A DNA stretch of 64,000 bases. It comes from Aquabacterium sp. OR-4. GTDB taxonomy: Bacteria > Pseudomonadota > Gammaproteobacteria > Burkholderiales > Burkholderiaceae_C. Numbering within the stretch: position 1 is the first letter of the stretch; each line of letters starts with the position of its first letter. The stretch covers positions 2,728,001 through 2,792,000 of the forward strand of contig NZ_JAOCQD020000001.1 of NCBI RefSeq assembly GCF_025290835.2. The letters are read 5' to 3'. This document shows, piece after piece, positions 45,453 to 56,387 of the stretch. The position numbers were made by a program, and so were the translations under genes. The notes under the pieces are model-generated. The model was not told the origin of the DNA. It worked only from the letters and a program-made list of their open reading frames with translations, and did no database searches.

Positions 45453-45952
45453 GCCGCGCCCTGCCGCGCCGATATCTGCCGGGCCAACATCTGCCGGGCC
45501 AAGGTCTGCCGCGCCGCCGGTTGCTGGCCGGCGGCGCGCTGCTGGCACTGACGCTGCGCCCGGCCGGCGCGCAGCCGCTGGCCGAGACGCTGCAGCGCGC
45601 GATGGCCGAGTTTGCCGCCGGCGCAGCGGTGCGCGAGGGCCGCGTGCTGCTCGACGTGGCGCCGCTGGTGGACAACGGCAATGCCGTGCCGGTGAGCGTG
45701 ACCGTGGACGTGCCGCAAACCGCCGCCGCCCACGCCACCGAGCTGGTGCTGTTCAACGAGAAGAACCCGCAGCGCGACGTGATGCGCTGCCGCCTCGGCC
45801 CCGCCTGCGGCCGCGCCGCCATGGCCACGCGCATCCGCCTGGCCACCAGCCAGCGCCTGGTGGCGATGGCCCGCCTGAACGACGGCAGCGTGTGGCAGCA
45901 CACCGTGCAGGTGGTGGTCACCCTGGCCGCCTGCATCGAGGGCGAGTCATGA
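45449..45952 (+). CDS. soxY: SoxY sulfur carrier with non-canonical C-terminus
   Basis: 167-aa SoxY-like carrier with a Tat-type signal (LPRRRLLAGGALLAL). The family segment DNGNAVPVSVTVD and the TELVLFNEKNPQRDV segment are present. The usual flexible GGCGG end that carries the substrate on its Cys is absent; the protein ends LAACIEGES, with a single Cys five residues before the final Ser. The N-terminal 30 codons contain a tandem repeat encoding YLPGQHLPGQGLP, so the true start could be later. It overlaps soxX and soxZ by 4 bases each. Confidence 0.85.
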   Translation: MSRALPRRYLPGQHLPGQGLPRRRLLAGGALLALTLRPAGAQPLAETLQRAMAEFAAGAAVREGRVLLDVAPLVDNGNAVPVSVTVDVPQTAAAHATELVLFNEKNPQRDVMRCRLGPACGRAAMATRIRLATSQRLVAMARLNDGSVWQHTVQVVVTLAACIEGES

Positions 45953-46272
45953 CGGCCCGCACGCTGATCCACCTGCCCAGCCCGGTGCCGCGCGGCGAAT
46001 TGGTGCAGCTGCGGCTGACCATCGGCCACCCGATGGAGGTGGGCCTGCGCTGGCAGGGCGACGGCAACATGACGCCGCGCAACATCCTCACCCGCTTTGA
46101 ATGCCGGCTCGACGGCACGCCGGTGTTCACGGCCGATCTGTACCAGGCCGTGGCCGCCAACCCCTACATCGCGTTCTGGCTGCGCGCCGAGCGCAGCGGC
46201 CTGCTCGAGTTCACCTGGAGCGGCGACTACGGCTTTCGCCACCAGGAACACCGGCCCTTCGAGGTGCTGTGA
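45949..46272 (+). CDS. soxZ: SoxZ, partner of SoxY
   Basis: 107-aa immunoglobulin-like protein that dimerises with SoxY. Typical segments: VPRGELVQLRLTIGHPMEVG, then NILTRFECRLDG and a C-terminal WSGDYGFRHQE. No signal peptide, as usual; it is co-exported with SoxY. Starts and ends in 4-base overlaps. Confidence 0.93.
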   Translation: MTARTLIHLPSPVPRGELVQLRLTIGHPMEVGLRWQGDGNMTPRNILTRFECRLDGTPVFTADLYQAVAANPYIAFWLRAERSGLLEFTWSGDYGFRHQEHRPFEVL

Positions 46273-47153
46273 ACATCGCCGCCGGCTTGCCGCTGCTGGC
46301 GCCGTGGCTGCTGCTGGCCCCGTGGCTGCTGCTGGCGGCCGCCAGCGCGCAGCCGCTGCCGGCTTCGGCCCCACCAGCGGCCCCACCCGCGGCCCCACCC
46401 GCGGCCCCATTCGCGGGCCGGCCCGCAAGCGCTGCGCGCCTGCCCGGCAGCGCCTACATGAGCCCGGCGCTGCAGGCCCTGCAGCGCGACGACACGCAGA
46501 ACCCGGCGCAACTGTGGGTGGCCGAGGGCCAGGCGCTGTGGCAGCGCGCGGCCGCCAACGGCCGGCGCTGCGCCGACTGCCATGCCCTCAGCGACGGCCC
46601 GGCGCCGCGCCACCTGGCCAGCGCCGCCGCACGCCACCCGGTGTGGGATGCCGCCCGCGGCCGGCCGATCAACCTGCCCGGGCGCATCAACCAGTGCCGC
46701 GTGCAGCACCTGCAGTTGCCGGCCCAGGGCCCCGAGGGCGGCGAGGTGCTGGCGCTGGGCGCGCTGCTGGCCCAGCAGTCACGCGGCCAGGTGCTGCGCA
46801 TGGCCGATGCGCCCGGCACCGCGCCCGGCATGGCCGCCTGGGTGGCGCAGGGCGAGGCGCTGTGGCGCAGCCGCCTGGGCCAGCTCAACCTGGCCTGCAT
46901 GCACTGCCATGACCAGCGCGCCGGCCAGCGCCTGGGCGGCGCGCCGATTCCGCAGGCCCACCCCACCGGCTACCCGATCTACCGGCTTGAGTGGCAGGCA
47001 CTGGGCAGCCTGCAGCGCCGCCTGCGTGGCTGCCTGGTGGGCGTGCGCGCCGAGCCCTGGCCGCCCAGCGCCGACGAATGGCTGGCGCTGGAAACCTACC
47101 TCGCCAGGCGCGCGGCCGGCCTGCTGCACGAAGGCGTGGGGCTGCGCCCCTGA
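46269..47153 (+). CDS. soxA: SoxA, diheme cytochrome c
   Basis: 294-aa exported diheme SoxA. Two heme sites: CADCH and CMHCH. The Cys in RLRGCLVGVRAEP is the persulfide-forming heme ligand of the active site, and INQCRVQH is the conserved helix. The signal peptide is followed by a Pro/Ala repeat linker. Starts with GTG in overlap with soxZ. Last gene of the run; soxB and soxCD are not in the window. Confidence 0.92.
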   Translation: MNIAAGLPLLAPWLLLAPWLLLAAASAQPLPASAPPAAPPAAPPAAPFAGRPASAARLPGSAYMSPALQALQRDDTQNPAQLWVAEGQALWQRAAANGRRCADCHALSDGPAPRHLASAAARHPVWDAARGRPINLPGRINQCRVQHLQLPAQGPEGGEVLALGALLAQQSRGQVLRMADAPGTAPGMAAWVAQGEALWRSRLGQLNLACMHCHDQRAGQRLGGAPIPQAHPTGYPIYRLEWQALGSLQRRLRGCLVGVRAEPWPPSADEWLALETYLARRAAGLLHEGVGLRP

Positions 47154-47178
47154 GATGGCGCCCGGCAGGCTGCGGCGC

Positions 47179-47206
47179 GGCGGGCATCCGCCCCGCCCGG
47201 CCGGGC
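47179..47206. terminator. GC hairpins between convergent genes
   Basis: GGCGG-gcat-CCGCC followed at once by the perfect palindrome GCCCGGCCGGGC, between the ends of soxA and the RRM-like gene. Could end transcription from both sides; no T tract. Confidence 0.35.
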
Positions 47207-47229
47207 CGGGCCTGGCGGGCCCATGCCGC

Positions 47230-47526
47230 TCACGCCCAGGCCATCACCGGCAGCCACACCCACAGCGGCCGCGGTGCCGCGCGCCAGCCCACCAGGCGCC
47301 GGCCGTTCAGGTGCCGCGCCAGCGTGCGGGCCAGCGCCGAGTCCGGCGCCAGCTGCACGACCGCGAAGCTCTCGTTGTCGGCCCCTGGAACGGGGTGCAG
47401 CCGCACCGCCAGCGTCCGCTCGCGGGCCGCAGCGGCGTGCACCGGGCCGCTGACGTGGTCGAGCAGCTGCCGCACCTCGTCGGTGCTGGCGCCTCGCGGC
47501 AGGTTGAAGATCAGCAGACGGGACAT
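47230..47526 (-). CDS. Small RRM-like RNA-binding protein (tentative)
   Basis: 98-aa protein starting at the ATG at 47526. It has an RNP2-like LLIFNLPRGASTDEVRQLL start and an RNP1-like SFAVVQLAPDSALA later, followed by LNGRRLVG, the order of an RRM fold. The C-terminus is Trp/Pro-rich. It is convergent with soxA and divergent from katG. It could be a degenerate RRM or an unrelated small protein. Confidence 0.55.
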   Translation of the reverse strand: MSRLLIFNLPRGASTDEVRQLLDHVSGPVHAAAARERTLAVRLHPVPGADNESFAVVQLAPDSALARTLARHLNGRRLVGWRAAPRPLWVWLPVMAWA

Positions 47527-47590
47527 GACCAGCACCGGTTGAAAAACGGCCCGGGCCGTGACCACGCGCGGTGGCGGGCCTGCGGTCGGG

Positions 47591-47630
47591 CAGACAGGCA
47601 GACAGGCAGACAGGCAGACAGGCAGACAGG
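47591..47630. repeat. Five tandem copies of CAGACAGG
   Basis: Perfect 8-bp tandem repeat in the spacer between the RRM-like gene and katG, about 170 nt before katG. Being non-coding, a change in copy number would alter promoter spacing of either gene. Confidence 0.95.
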
Positions 47631-47713
47631 CCGGGCCAGTCTAGGCACGGCGTGTGTCAGATGCAGGTTTCAGACCACGCTGGCGCGCGGCCGGAGCGGC
47701 CGCCATGCACGCG

Positions 47714-47732
47714 GGCAATGCCTGCCATTGCC
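47714..47732. promoter_or_regulatory. Inverted repeat upstream of katG, operator-like
   Basis: GGCAATG-cctgc-CATTGCC, perfect 7-bp arms, 68 nt before the katG start. I do not recognise the regulator; it is not a classical OxyR site. Confidence 0.4.
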
Positions 47733-47767
47733 AATCTCAACTGGATAAGCCGCAGGGCTTGCACGAA

Positions 47768-50002
<2,235 letters not shown>

Positions 50003-50184
50003 CCTGCCGGGATCAGGCTTGCGCGCGGGCCTACAGCTTGCGCGCCTCTTCGGCCCACGGCACCAGGCTGGCCAGCAGCACCAGGCTGGCCAGCAGCAGC
50101 AGCGGCCGCAGCGCGGCCGGCGCCAGCGGCACGGTGTGCCACAGCGCATTGAGCGGCGGTGCATGCGGCACCGCCGCCTGCACC

Positions 50185-50220
50185 GGCCTTGGCGCTGGCC
50201 TCGGCGCTGGCCTCGGCGCT
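50185..50220. repeat. Three tandem 12-bp units
   Basis: GGCCTTGGCGCT followed by two copies of GGCCTCGGCGCT, about 55 nt before the D-serine dehydratase-like gene. Confidence 0.9.
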
Positions 50221-50273
50221 GACCGTCGAGCCGGCGCTGGCTGAGCAACCCGCCCGGTGGCTACAGTGCAGCC

Positions 50274-51638
50274 ATGCCCATCCCGCCACCCGCTGCCACC
50301 GATGCCCCGGCGCAGCTCGATCTCGCCGCCCTGCTGGCCGCACCGCTGCCCGGCACGCTCAAGGGCCTGCCGGCCTGCGCCGAAGACCGGCCGCTGGCCG
50401 CGCTGGGCACGCTGGGCCTGTCGCTGCTGGCCGACGAGCTGCCGCTGCCGGCCGCGGTGTTGAAGGAGTCGGCGCTGGCCCACAACGCCGCCTGGATGCG
50501 CGACTTCACGCAGCGCGCCGGCGTCAGCCTGTGCCCGCATGGCAAGACGACGATGGCGCCGCAGCTGTTCCAGCGCCAGCTCGACGCCGGCGCCTGGGGC
50601 CTCACCGCGGCCACCGCGGCGCATGTGCGCAGCTACCGGCGCTTTGGCGTGCCGCGCATCCTGCTGGCCAACCAGCTGGTGGGCCGCGCCGACCTCGATC
50701 TGGTGTGGCGCGAACTCGAGGCCGACCCCGGCTTCGATTTCTACGCCCTGGTCGATTCAGCCGCCGGCCTGGCGCTGCTGCAGCAGGCGCTGGCGCAGCG
50801 CCCGCTGGCCCGGCCGCTGCAGCTGCTGCTGGAGGTGGGCGTGCCCGGCGGGCGCACCGGCGTGCGCAGCCTCGAGGAAGGCCTGGCGCTGGGCCGCCTG
50901 CTGCACCGGGCCGGGCCGGCCATCGCGCTGCGCGGCGTCGAGGCCTTCGAGGGCGTGTTTGCGGGCGACGACCACGCCCGCATCGAGCTGGCGGTGCTGG
51001 GCATGGTCGAGACCGTGGCCGCGCTGGCGCGTGCCGGCTGCGCCGAGGGCTGGTTTGCACCCGGCGAGGTGCTGCTCAGCGCCGGCGGCTCGGCGTTTTT
51101 CGACCTGGCCGCGCAGACCCTGGCCGCGGTTGACGCCAGCGCCGCCGGCCGCGCGCTGCGGGTGGTGCTGCGCAGCGGCTGCAGCCTGGTGCACGACAGC
51201 CTGCACTACGAGCGCATGCAGGCCCGCATGCGCCAGCGCGCCGGCGCGCTGTGGGGCAGCGGCCCGGGCCTGCGCCATGCGCTGGAGGTGTGGGCGCATG
51301 TGCAGTCGGTGCCCGAGCCGGGCCGCGCCATCTGCACCGCCGGCCGGCGTGATCTGGGCACCGATGCGGCGCTGCCGCAGCCGCTGGCCTGGTATCGCCC
51401 CGGTGTGCACAGCCAGGCACAGCCGGCACCGCACGGCTGGCGCCTGAGCGCGCTGAACGACCAGCATGCCTTTCTGGATGCCGCGGCCGATGCGGGTACC
51501 GGCCCGGCGCCGCTGGCCGTGGGCGACCTGATCGGCTTTGGCGTGGGTCACCCCTGCACCACGCTCGACAAGTGGCCGCTGCTGCACCGGGTGGACGACC
51601 ACTACCGCGTGCTGGGCGGCATCCGCACCTTCTTCTAG
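50274..51638 (+). CDS. D-serine dehydratase-like / amino acid deaminase, fold III PLP enzyme
   Basis: 454-aa pyridoxal-phosphate enzyme of the alanine racemase fold. The PLP lysine is Lys91 in LCPHGKTTMAPQ. The C-terminal beta domain has LNDQHAFL and GHPCTTLDKW, whose His and Cys match the zinc site of eukaryotic-type D-serine dehydratase (DSD1) and D-threonine aldolase relatives. The likely reaction is deamination of a D-amino acid; the substrate is uncertain. It is convergent with an MFS gene 44 nt away, which may or may not be functionally linked. Confidence 0.85.
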   Translation: MPIPPPAATDAPAQLDLAALLAAPLPGTLKGLPACAEDRPLAALGTLGLSLLADELPLPAAVLKESALAHNAAWMRDFTQRAGVSLCPHGKTTMAPQLFQRQLDAGAWGLTAATAAHVRSYRRFGVPRILLANQLVGRADLDLVWRELEADPGFDFYALVDSAAGLALLQQALAQRPLARPLQLLLEVGVPGGRTGVRSLEEGLALGRLLHRAGPAIALRGVEAFEGVFAGDDHARIELAVLGMVETVAALARAGCAEGWFAPGEVLLSAGGSAFFDLAAQTLAAVDASAAGRALRVVLRSGCSLVHDSLHYERMQARMRQRAGALWGSGPGLRHALEVWAHVQSVPEPGRAICTAGRRDLGTDAALPQPLAWYRPGVHSQAQPAPHGWRLSALNDQHAFLDAAADAGTGPAPLAVGDLIGFGVGHPCTTLDKWPLLHRVDDHYRVLGGIRTFF

Positions 51639-51682
51639 GGCCTGTTCACACGACGGGGGCGAGGCCGCGGCCGCGGCAACGG

Positions 51683-53017
51683 TCAGCGCCCCAGCGTCTT
51701 GTGCACACCCAGCGCCAGCAGCGTGCCGGCCATGCCCGACAGCAGGTACAGGCTCACCGCACCCAGGCCATGGTGGGCCGACAGGTACAGCGCCAGCAGC
51801 GGTGCGCAGGCGGCGCCGAACAGCCAGGCCAGGTCGGCCGACAGCGCCGCGCCCAGGTAGCGCAGCCGCGCCGGAAAGGCCGAGGCCACCGCGCCCGCGG
51901 CCTGACCGTAGCTCAGGCCGAACAGCACGAAGCCCAGCAGGAAGAACAGGTTCTGGCCCGAGGCACCGCCGTCCAGCAGCCAGGGCGTGACCAGGCCGAA
52001 GCCGCCGATGGCCACCGCCAGCGTGCCCAGCGTGGTGCGGCGGCCGATGCGGTCGGCCAGCCAGCCCGACACCGGCATGGCCGCCACCGCCAGCAGCGCG
52101 CAGCCGGCCTGCAGCCACAGCAGCTCGCCCAGCTCGCGCGGTGAGCTCAGGCTCAGCCAGGACAGCGGAAACACCGTCACCAGGTGCACCAGCGCAAAGC
52201 TGGCCAGTGCGGCAAAGGCGCCCACCGCCAGCGTGCGGCCGCCGCCGTCGCCCTGCAGCAGCTCGCGCAGATCGCAGGGTTCGAGCTCGTTGCGGCGCAG
52301 CGCGTCGGCGTAGTCGTCGTCCAGCACCAGCTGCAGGCGCGCAAACAGCGCCACCACGTTGAGCGCAAAGGCCACGAAGAACGGAAACCGCCAGCCCCAG
52401 GCCAGAAAGTCTTCGGCGCTGACATGGCCCCACAGATAGGCATACAGCGTGGCCGCCAGGCCAAAGCCCACCGGCGCGCCGATCTGGCCCAGCATGGCGT
52501 ACCAGCCGCGGCGGTGGGCGGGTGCGTTCATGGCCAGCAGCGAGGGCAGGCCGTCCCAGGCGGCGCCCAGCGACAGGCCCTGCAGCAGCCGGCAGGCGGC
52601 CAGCGCCGCCACCGCGCCGCCCCAGCTGGCGCTGCTCGGCAGCAGCGCCATGGTGCAGGTGGCGGTGCCCAGGCCCAGCATGGCCAGCGTGAGCTTGGCG
52701 CCACGCCCGAAGCGCCGCTGCACCGCCATGCCGCCCAGCGTGCCCAGCGGCCGCGCCACGAAGGCCAGCGCAAACACCGTGAACGAGGCCAGCAGCGCAT
52801 CCAGCCGCGCCAGCTGCGGAAAAAACAGCGCCGGAAACACCAGCACCGAGGCCAGGCCGTAGACGAAGAAGTCGAAGTATTCGGACGCCCGGCCCACCAC
52901 CACGCCCACGGCGATGTCGTCGGCGGTGACCGCACCGTCGCGGTGCGGTGGCGAGGAGGGGCTGCGGCGCGGCTGGCCGCCGACGAACAGTCGGTAGAGC
53001 GGAAAGCGGTCGTACAT
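51683..53017 (-). CDS. MFS transporter, metabolite:proton symporter type
   Basis: 444-aa transporter with 12 membrane helices. The start at MYDRFPLYRLF (53017) is preferred; the longer frame to 53146 has a poor composition. ASEYFDFFVYGLASVLVFPALFF and the loop-2 motif RPLGTLGGMAVQRRFGRG place it with the metabolite:H+ symporter group (citrate/proline/shikimate-like). A large central loop is rich in acidic residues. Substrate unknown. It is divergent from cyoA. Confidence 0.88.
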   Translation of the reverse strand: MYDRFPLYRLFVGGQPRRSPSSPPHRDGAVTADDIAVGVVVGRASEYFDFFVYGLASVLVFPALFFPQLARLDALLASFTVFALAFVARPLGTLGGMAVQRRFGRGAKLTLAMLGLGTATCTMALLPSSASWGGAVAALAACRLLQGLSLGAAWDGLPSLLAMNAPAHRRGWYAMLGQIGAPVGFGLAATLYAYLWGHVSAEDFLAWGWRFPFFVAFALNVVALFARLQLVLDDDYADALRRNELEPCDLRELLQGDGGGRTLAVGAFAALASFALVHLVTVFPLSWLSLSSPRELGELLWLQAGCALLAVAAMPVSGWLADRIGRRTTLGTLAVAIGGFGLVTPWLLDGGASGQNLFFLLGFVLFGLSYGQAAGAVASAFPARLRYLGAALSADLAWLFGAACAPLLALYLSAHHGLGAVSLYLLSGMAGTLLALGVHKTLGR

Positions 53018-53131
53018 CGGGCGGCGGTTCGGGCTGGGGTGGGGGCCGGGCTTCGGGCGGATTGCGGTGCAAGCGCCCCCGTTTGGCAAGCGCTGCAGAT
53101 CAAGGCCGCTGCGCGCCCGCCGCCGGGGGTG

Positions 53132-53144
53132 GGACAAAGTGTCC
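53132..53144. promoter_or_regulatory. Palindrome between MFS gene and cyoA
   Basis: GGACA-aag-TGTCC, perfect 5-bp arms, 5 nt to the left of the FNR-type box. Possible operator for either direction; regulator unknown. Confidence 0.4.
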
Positions 53145-53149
53145 AATCG

Positions 53150-53163
53150 TTGACGGCGATCAA
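53150..53163. promoter_or_regulatory. FNR/Anr-type box upstream of cyoABCD
   Basis: TTGAC-GGCG-ATCAA differs from TTGAT-N4-ATCAA at a single base. It lies 48 nt before the ATG at 53212. If TAGATT at 53170 is the -10, the box sits inside the promoter, the position for repression under low oxygen. Confidence 0.6.
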
Positions 53164-53211
53164 TCTAGGTAGATTCCCCGCACCCTGCCGTCTCCAGGCA
53201 GCCCCCTAGAC

Positions 53212-53291
53212 ATGTCAGCCTCATCCCACCCGACCCCCTGCGCCGCTGCGCTGCCGCCCTGGCCCTGCCGCTGGCCGGCTGCAACACCATC
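53212..53291 (+). other. Out-of-frame signal-peptide start of cyoA
   Basis: ATG at 53212 reads MSASSHPTP, and one base later in frame the sequence continues [19 protein letters not shown] into the CyoA protein, giving a classical lipoprotein signal with lipobox LAGC. The two frames would join if the run of five C at 53234-53238 had six. Confidence 0.6.
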
Positions 53292-54323
53292 GTGATGAAC
53301 CCCGCCGGCGACATCGCGCGCCAGCAGGCCGACCTGATCATCACCTCCACGGTGCTGATGCTGCTGATCATCGTGCCGGTGATCGTGCTGACCCTGCTGT
53401 TTGCCTGGCGCTACCGCGTGCGCCAGGCCACGGCCGGCGCCGCCGAAGCCGCCGGCGCCCGCTACGAACCCGACTGGGACCACTCCACCCGCCTGGAGCT
53501 GCTGATCTGGGGCGCGCCGCTGGCCATCATCATCGCGCTGGGCACCATCACCTGGATCAGCACCCACCAGCTCGACCCCTACCGCCCGCTGTCGCGCCTG
53601 GACGAGCAGCGCGCGCTGCCGGCCAATGTGAAGCCGCTGCAGGTGCAGGTGGTGGCACTCGACTGGAAGTGGCTGTTCGTCTACCCCGAGCAGGGCATCG
53701 CCACGGTCAACGAGCTGGTGCTGCCGGTGGACCGGCCGGTGCACTTCACGCTCACCGCGTCGACGGTGATGAACTCGTTCTACGTGCCCGCGCTGGCCGG
53801 CCAGATCTACGCCATGCCCGGCATGGCCTCGCAGCTCAATGCGGTGATCAACAAGCCCGGCACCTGGGAAGGCTTCTCGGCCAACTACAGCGGTGACGGC
53901 TTCTCGGGCATGCGCTTCGCCTTCCACGGCATGGCGCAAGCCGACTTCGCGCAATGGGTCGAGAACGCCCGCGGCGCCGGCGGCAAGCTCGACCGCGCCG
54001 CCTACCTGGCGCTCGAGAAGCCCAGCCAGCGTGACGCGGTGCGCCGCTACGCCCAGGTGGCGCCCTACCTGTTTGACGCGGTGGTCAACCGCTGCGTCGA
54101 GGCCGGCCGCATGTGCATGGCCGACATGATGGCCATCGACGCCCGCGGCGGTGCCGGCAAGGGCGGCCTGGCCGGCGTGACCCGCGCCGCCTGGCGCAAC
54201 GGCCAGCAAACCGTGGTGGCCGGCCTGTGCACCCCGGCCGACCCCGAAGGCCGCGGCACCGCCCTGAGCGCGCGCAACAGCGCCACCCCGATCGACCCCA
54301 CGACAGCCGCAGGCAAGCTCTGA
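53292..54323 (+). CDS. cyoA: CyoA, quinol oxidase subunit II
   Basis: 343 aa from the first in-frame canonical start (GTG at 53292), but the real protein almost certainly begins about 80 nt upstream with a lipoprotein signal in a shifted frame. Two membrane helices are followed by a cupredoxin domain with [18 protein letters not shown]. The CuA ligands of cytochrome c oxidases are missing (GQIYAMPGM and SGDGFSGM instead), marking it as a quinol-oxidising bo3 type. cyoB follows directly. The extra C-terminal segment ends in a basic Ala-rich tail. Confidence 0.9.
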   Translation: MMNPAGDIARQQADLIITSTVLMLLIIVPVIVLTLLFAWRYRVRQATAGAAEAAGARYEPDWDHSTRLELLIWGAPLAIIIALGTITWISTHQLDPYRPLSRLDEQRALPANVKPLQVQVVALDWKWLFVYPEQGIATVNELVLPVDRPVHFTLTASTVMNSFYVPALAGQIYAMPGMASQLNAVINKPGTWEGFSANYSGDGFSGMRFAFHGMAQADFAQWVENARGAGGKLDRAAYLALEKPSQRDAVRRYAQVAPYLFDAVVNRCVEAGRMCMADMMAIDARGGAGKGGLAGVTRAAWRNGQQTVVAGLCTPADPEGRGTALSARNSATPIDPTTAAGKL

Positions 54324-56356
54324 TGTCCGCCTCCTATCCCACCGAGAACCATCCGCTGCTGGGGCGCCTGAGCCTGAGCGCCCTGCCGCTGCACGAGCCC
54401 ATCATCCTGGCCACCTTTGCCGGCGTGGCCCTGGGCGGCCTGCTGATGCTGGTGATGATGACCCGCTACCGCCTGTGGGGCCCGTTCTGGCGCAACTGGG
54501 TGACCAGCATCGACCACAAGAAGATCGGCATCATGTACATGGTGCTGGGCATCGTGATGCTGCTGCGCGGCTTTGCCGACGCGCTGCTGATGCGCGCGCA
54601 GCAGGCCATGGCCTTTGGCGAGGCGACGGGCTTTCTCAACGCCCACCACTACGACCAGATCTTCACCGCCCACGGCGTGATCATGATCTTCTTCGTGGCC
54701 ATGCCCTTCGTCACCGGCTTCATGAACTACGTGGTGCCGCTGCAGATCGGCGCGCGCGACGTGGCCTTCCCGTTCCTGAACAACTTCAGCTTCTGGATGA
54801 CGGTGGGCGGCGCGGTGCTGATGATGCTGTCGCTGTTTGTCGGCGAGTTTGCGCGCACCGGCTGGCTGGCCTATCCGCCGCTCTCGGGCATCCTGGCCGA
54901 TCCGGGCGTGGGGGTCGATTACTACCTCTGGAGCCTGCAGGTGGCGGGCGTGGGCACCACGCTGTCGGGCATCAACCTGATCGTCACCATCGTGAAGATG
55001 CGCGCGCCGGGCATGAGCCTGATGAAGATGCCCGTCTTCACCTGGACCAGCCTGTGCACCAACGTGCTGATCGTGGTGAGCTTTCCGGTGCTCACCGCGG
55101 TGCTGGTGCTGCTGAGCCTGGACCGCTATGTCGGCACCAACTTCTTCACGACAGAGCTGGGCGGCAACGCCATGGTCTACGTCAACCTGATCTGGATCTG
55201 GGGCCACCCCGAGGTCTACATCCTGGTGCTGCCGGTGTTCGGCATCTTCAGCGAGGTGGTGGCCACCTTCTGCAGCAAGCGCCTGTTCGGCTACGCCTCG
55301 ATGGTGTATGCCACGGTGGTGATCACCATCCTGTCGTACCTGGTGTGGCTGCACCACTTCTTCACGATGGGTTCGGGGGCCAGCGTCAACTCGTTCTTCG
55401 GCATCACCACGATGATCATCTCGATCCCGACAGGGGCCAAGATCTTCAACTGGCTGTTCACCATGTACCGCGGCCGCATCCGCTTCGAGGTGCCGATGCT
55501 GTGGACCATCGGCTTCATGATCACCTTCGTGATCGGCGGCATGACCGGCGTGCTGCTGGCCGTGCCCCCGGCCGACTTCGTGCTGCACAACAGCCTGTTC
55601 CTGATTGCGCACTTCCACAACGTGATCATCGGCGGCGTGGTCTTCGGCGTGTTCGCCGGCATCACCTACTGGTTCCCGAAGGCCTTCGGCTACAAGCTCG
55701 ATCCGTTCTGGGGCAAGTGTTCGTTCTGGTTCTGGTTCATCGGCTTCTACCTGGCCTTCATGCCGCTGTATGTGCTGGGCCTGATGGGCGTCACCCGCCG
55801 CATGAGCCACTTCCAGGACATGAGCCTGCAGATCTGGTTCCAGGTGGCGGCGCTCGGTGGCGTGCTGATCGCGCTGGGCATCGGCAGCTTCATCGTGCAG
55901 CTGGTGGTCAGCTTCCTGCGCCGTGAACACAACCGCGATGTCACCGGCGACGCCTGGGGCAGCGGCCGCACGCTCGAGTGGAGCACCGCCTCGCCGCCGC
56001 CCGACTACAACTTCGCGTTCACGCCCGTCGTGCACGAGCGCGATGCCTGGCACCACATGAAGCAGGCCGGCGCCCAGCGCCCGACCAGCGGCTTCCAGCC
56101 GATCCACATGCCCAGCAACACCGCCGCGGGCGTGGTCATCGCCGGTCTGTCCACGCTGATGGGCTTTGCCCTGGTGTGGCACATCTGGTGGCTGGCCGGC
56201 GCGGCCTTCGCGGCCACCGTGCTGGCGGCCCTGGTGCACACCTTCAACTACCACCGCGACTTCCACATCCCCGCCGATGTGGTGACGCGCAGCGAGGCGC
56301 TGCGCACGCAGTTGCTGGCCTCGCTGGGCCTGGGCCAGAAGCCTGCCTCCGCCTGA
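54323..56356 (+). CDS. cyoB: CyoB, quinol oxidase subunit I
   Basis: 677-aa catalytic subunit with about 15 helices that holds heme b, heme o3 and CuB. The CuB/Tyr loop [16 protein letters not shown], the WLHHFF pair of histidines and the heme ligand pair in [12 protein letters not shown] are present. The ATG at 54323 overlaps the cyoA stop codon by one base. It is a proton-pumping quinol:oxygen oxidoreductase. Confidence 0.97.
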   Translation: MSASYPTENHPLLGRLSLSALPLHEPIILATFAGVALGGLLMLVMMTRYRLWGPFWRNWVTSIDHKKIGIMYMVLGIVMLLRGFADALLMRAQQAMAFGEATGFLNAHHYDQIFTAHGVIMIFFVAMPFVTGFMNYVVPLQIGARDVAFPFLNNFSFWMTVGGAVLMMLSLFVGEFARTGWLAYPPLSGILADPGVGVDYYLWSLQVAGVGTTLSGINLIVTIVKMRAPGMSLMKMPVFTWTSLCTNVLIVVSFPVLTAVLVLLSLDRYVGTNFFTTELGGNAMVYVNLIWIWGHPEVYILVLPVFGIFSEVVATFCSKRLFGYASMVYATVVITILSYLVWLHHFFTMGSGASVNSFFGITTMIISIPTGAKIFNWLFTMYRGRIRFEVPMLWTIGFMITFVIGGMTGVLLAVPPADFVLHNSLFLIAHFHNVIIGGVVFGVFAGITYWFPKAFGYKLDPFWGKCSFWFWFIGFYLAFMPLYVLGLMGVTRRMSHFQDMSLQIWFQVAALGGVLIALGIGSFIVQLVVSFLRREHNRDVTGDAWGSGRTLEWSTASPPPDYNFAFTPVVHERDAWHHMKQAGAQRPTSGFQPIHMPSNTAAGVVIAGLSTLMGFALVWHIWWLAGAAFAATVLAALVHTFNYHRDFHIPADVVTRSEALRTQLLASLGLGQKPASA

Positions 56357-56387
56357 TCAAGACACCCGCCACAAGAAGGACAACACC

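Noticed and set aside
50031..50183. Minus-strand 50-codon hydrophobic frame as an annotated gene
   Set aside because: No ribosome-binding site or recognisable family, and its start lies next to a tandem repeat; kept only as an observation.
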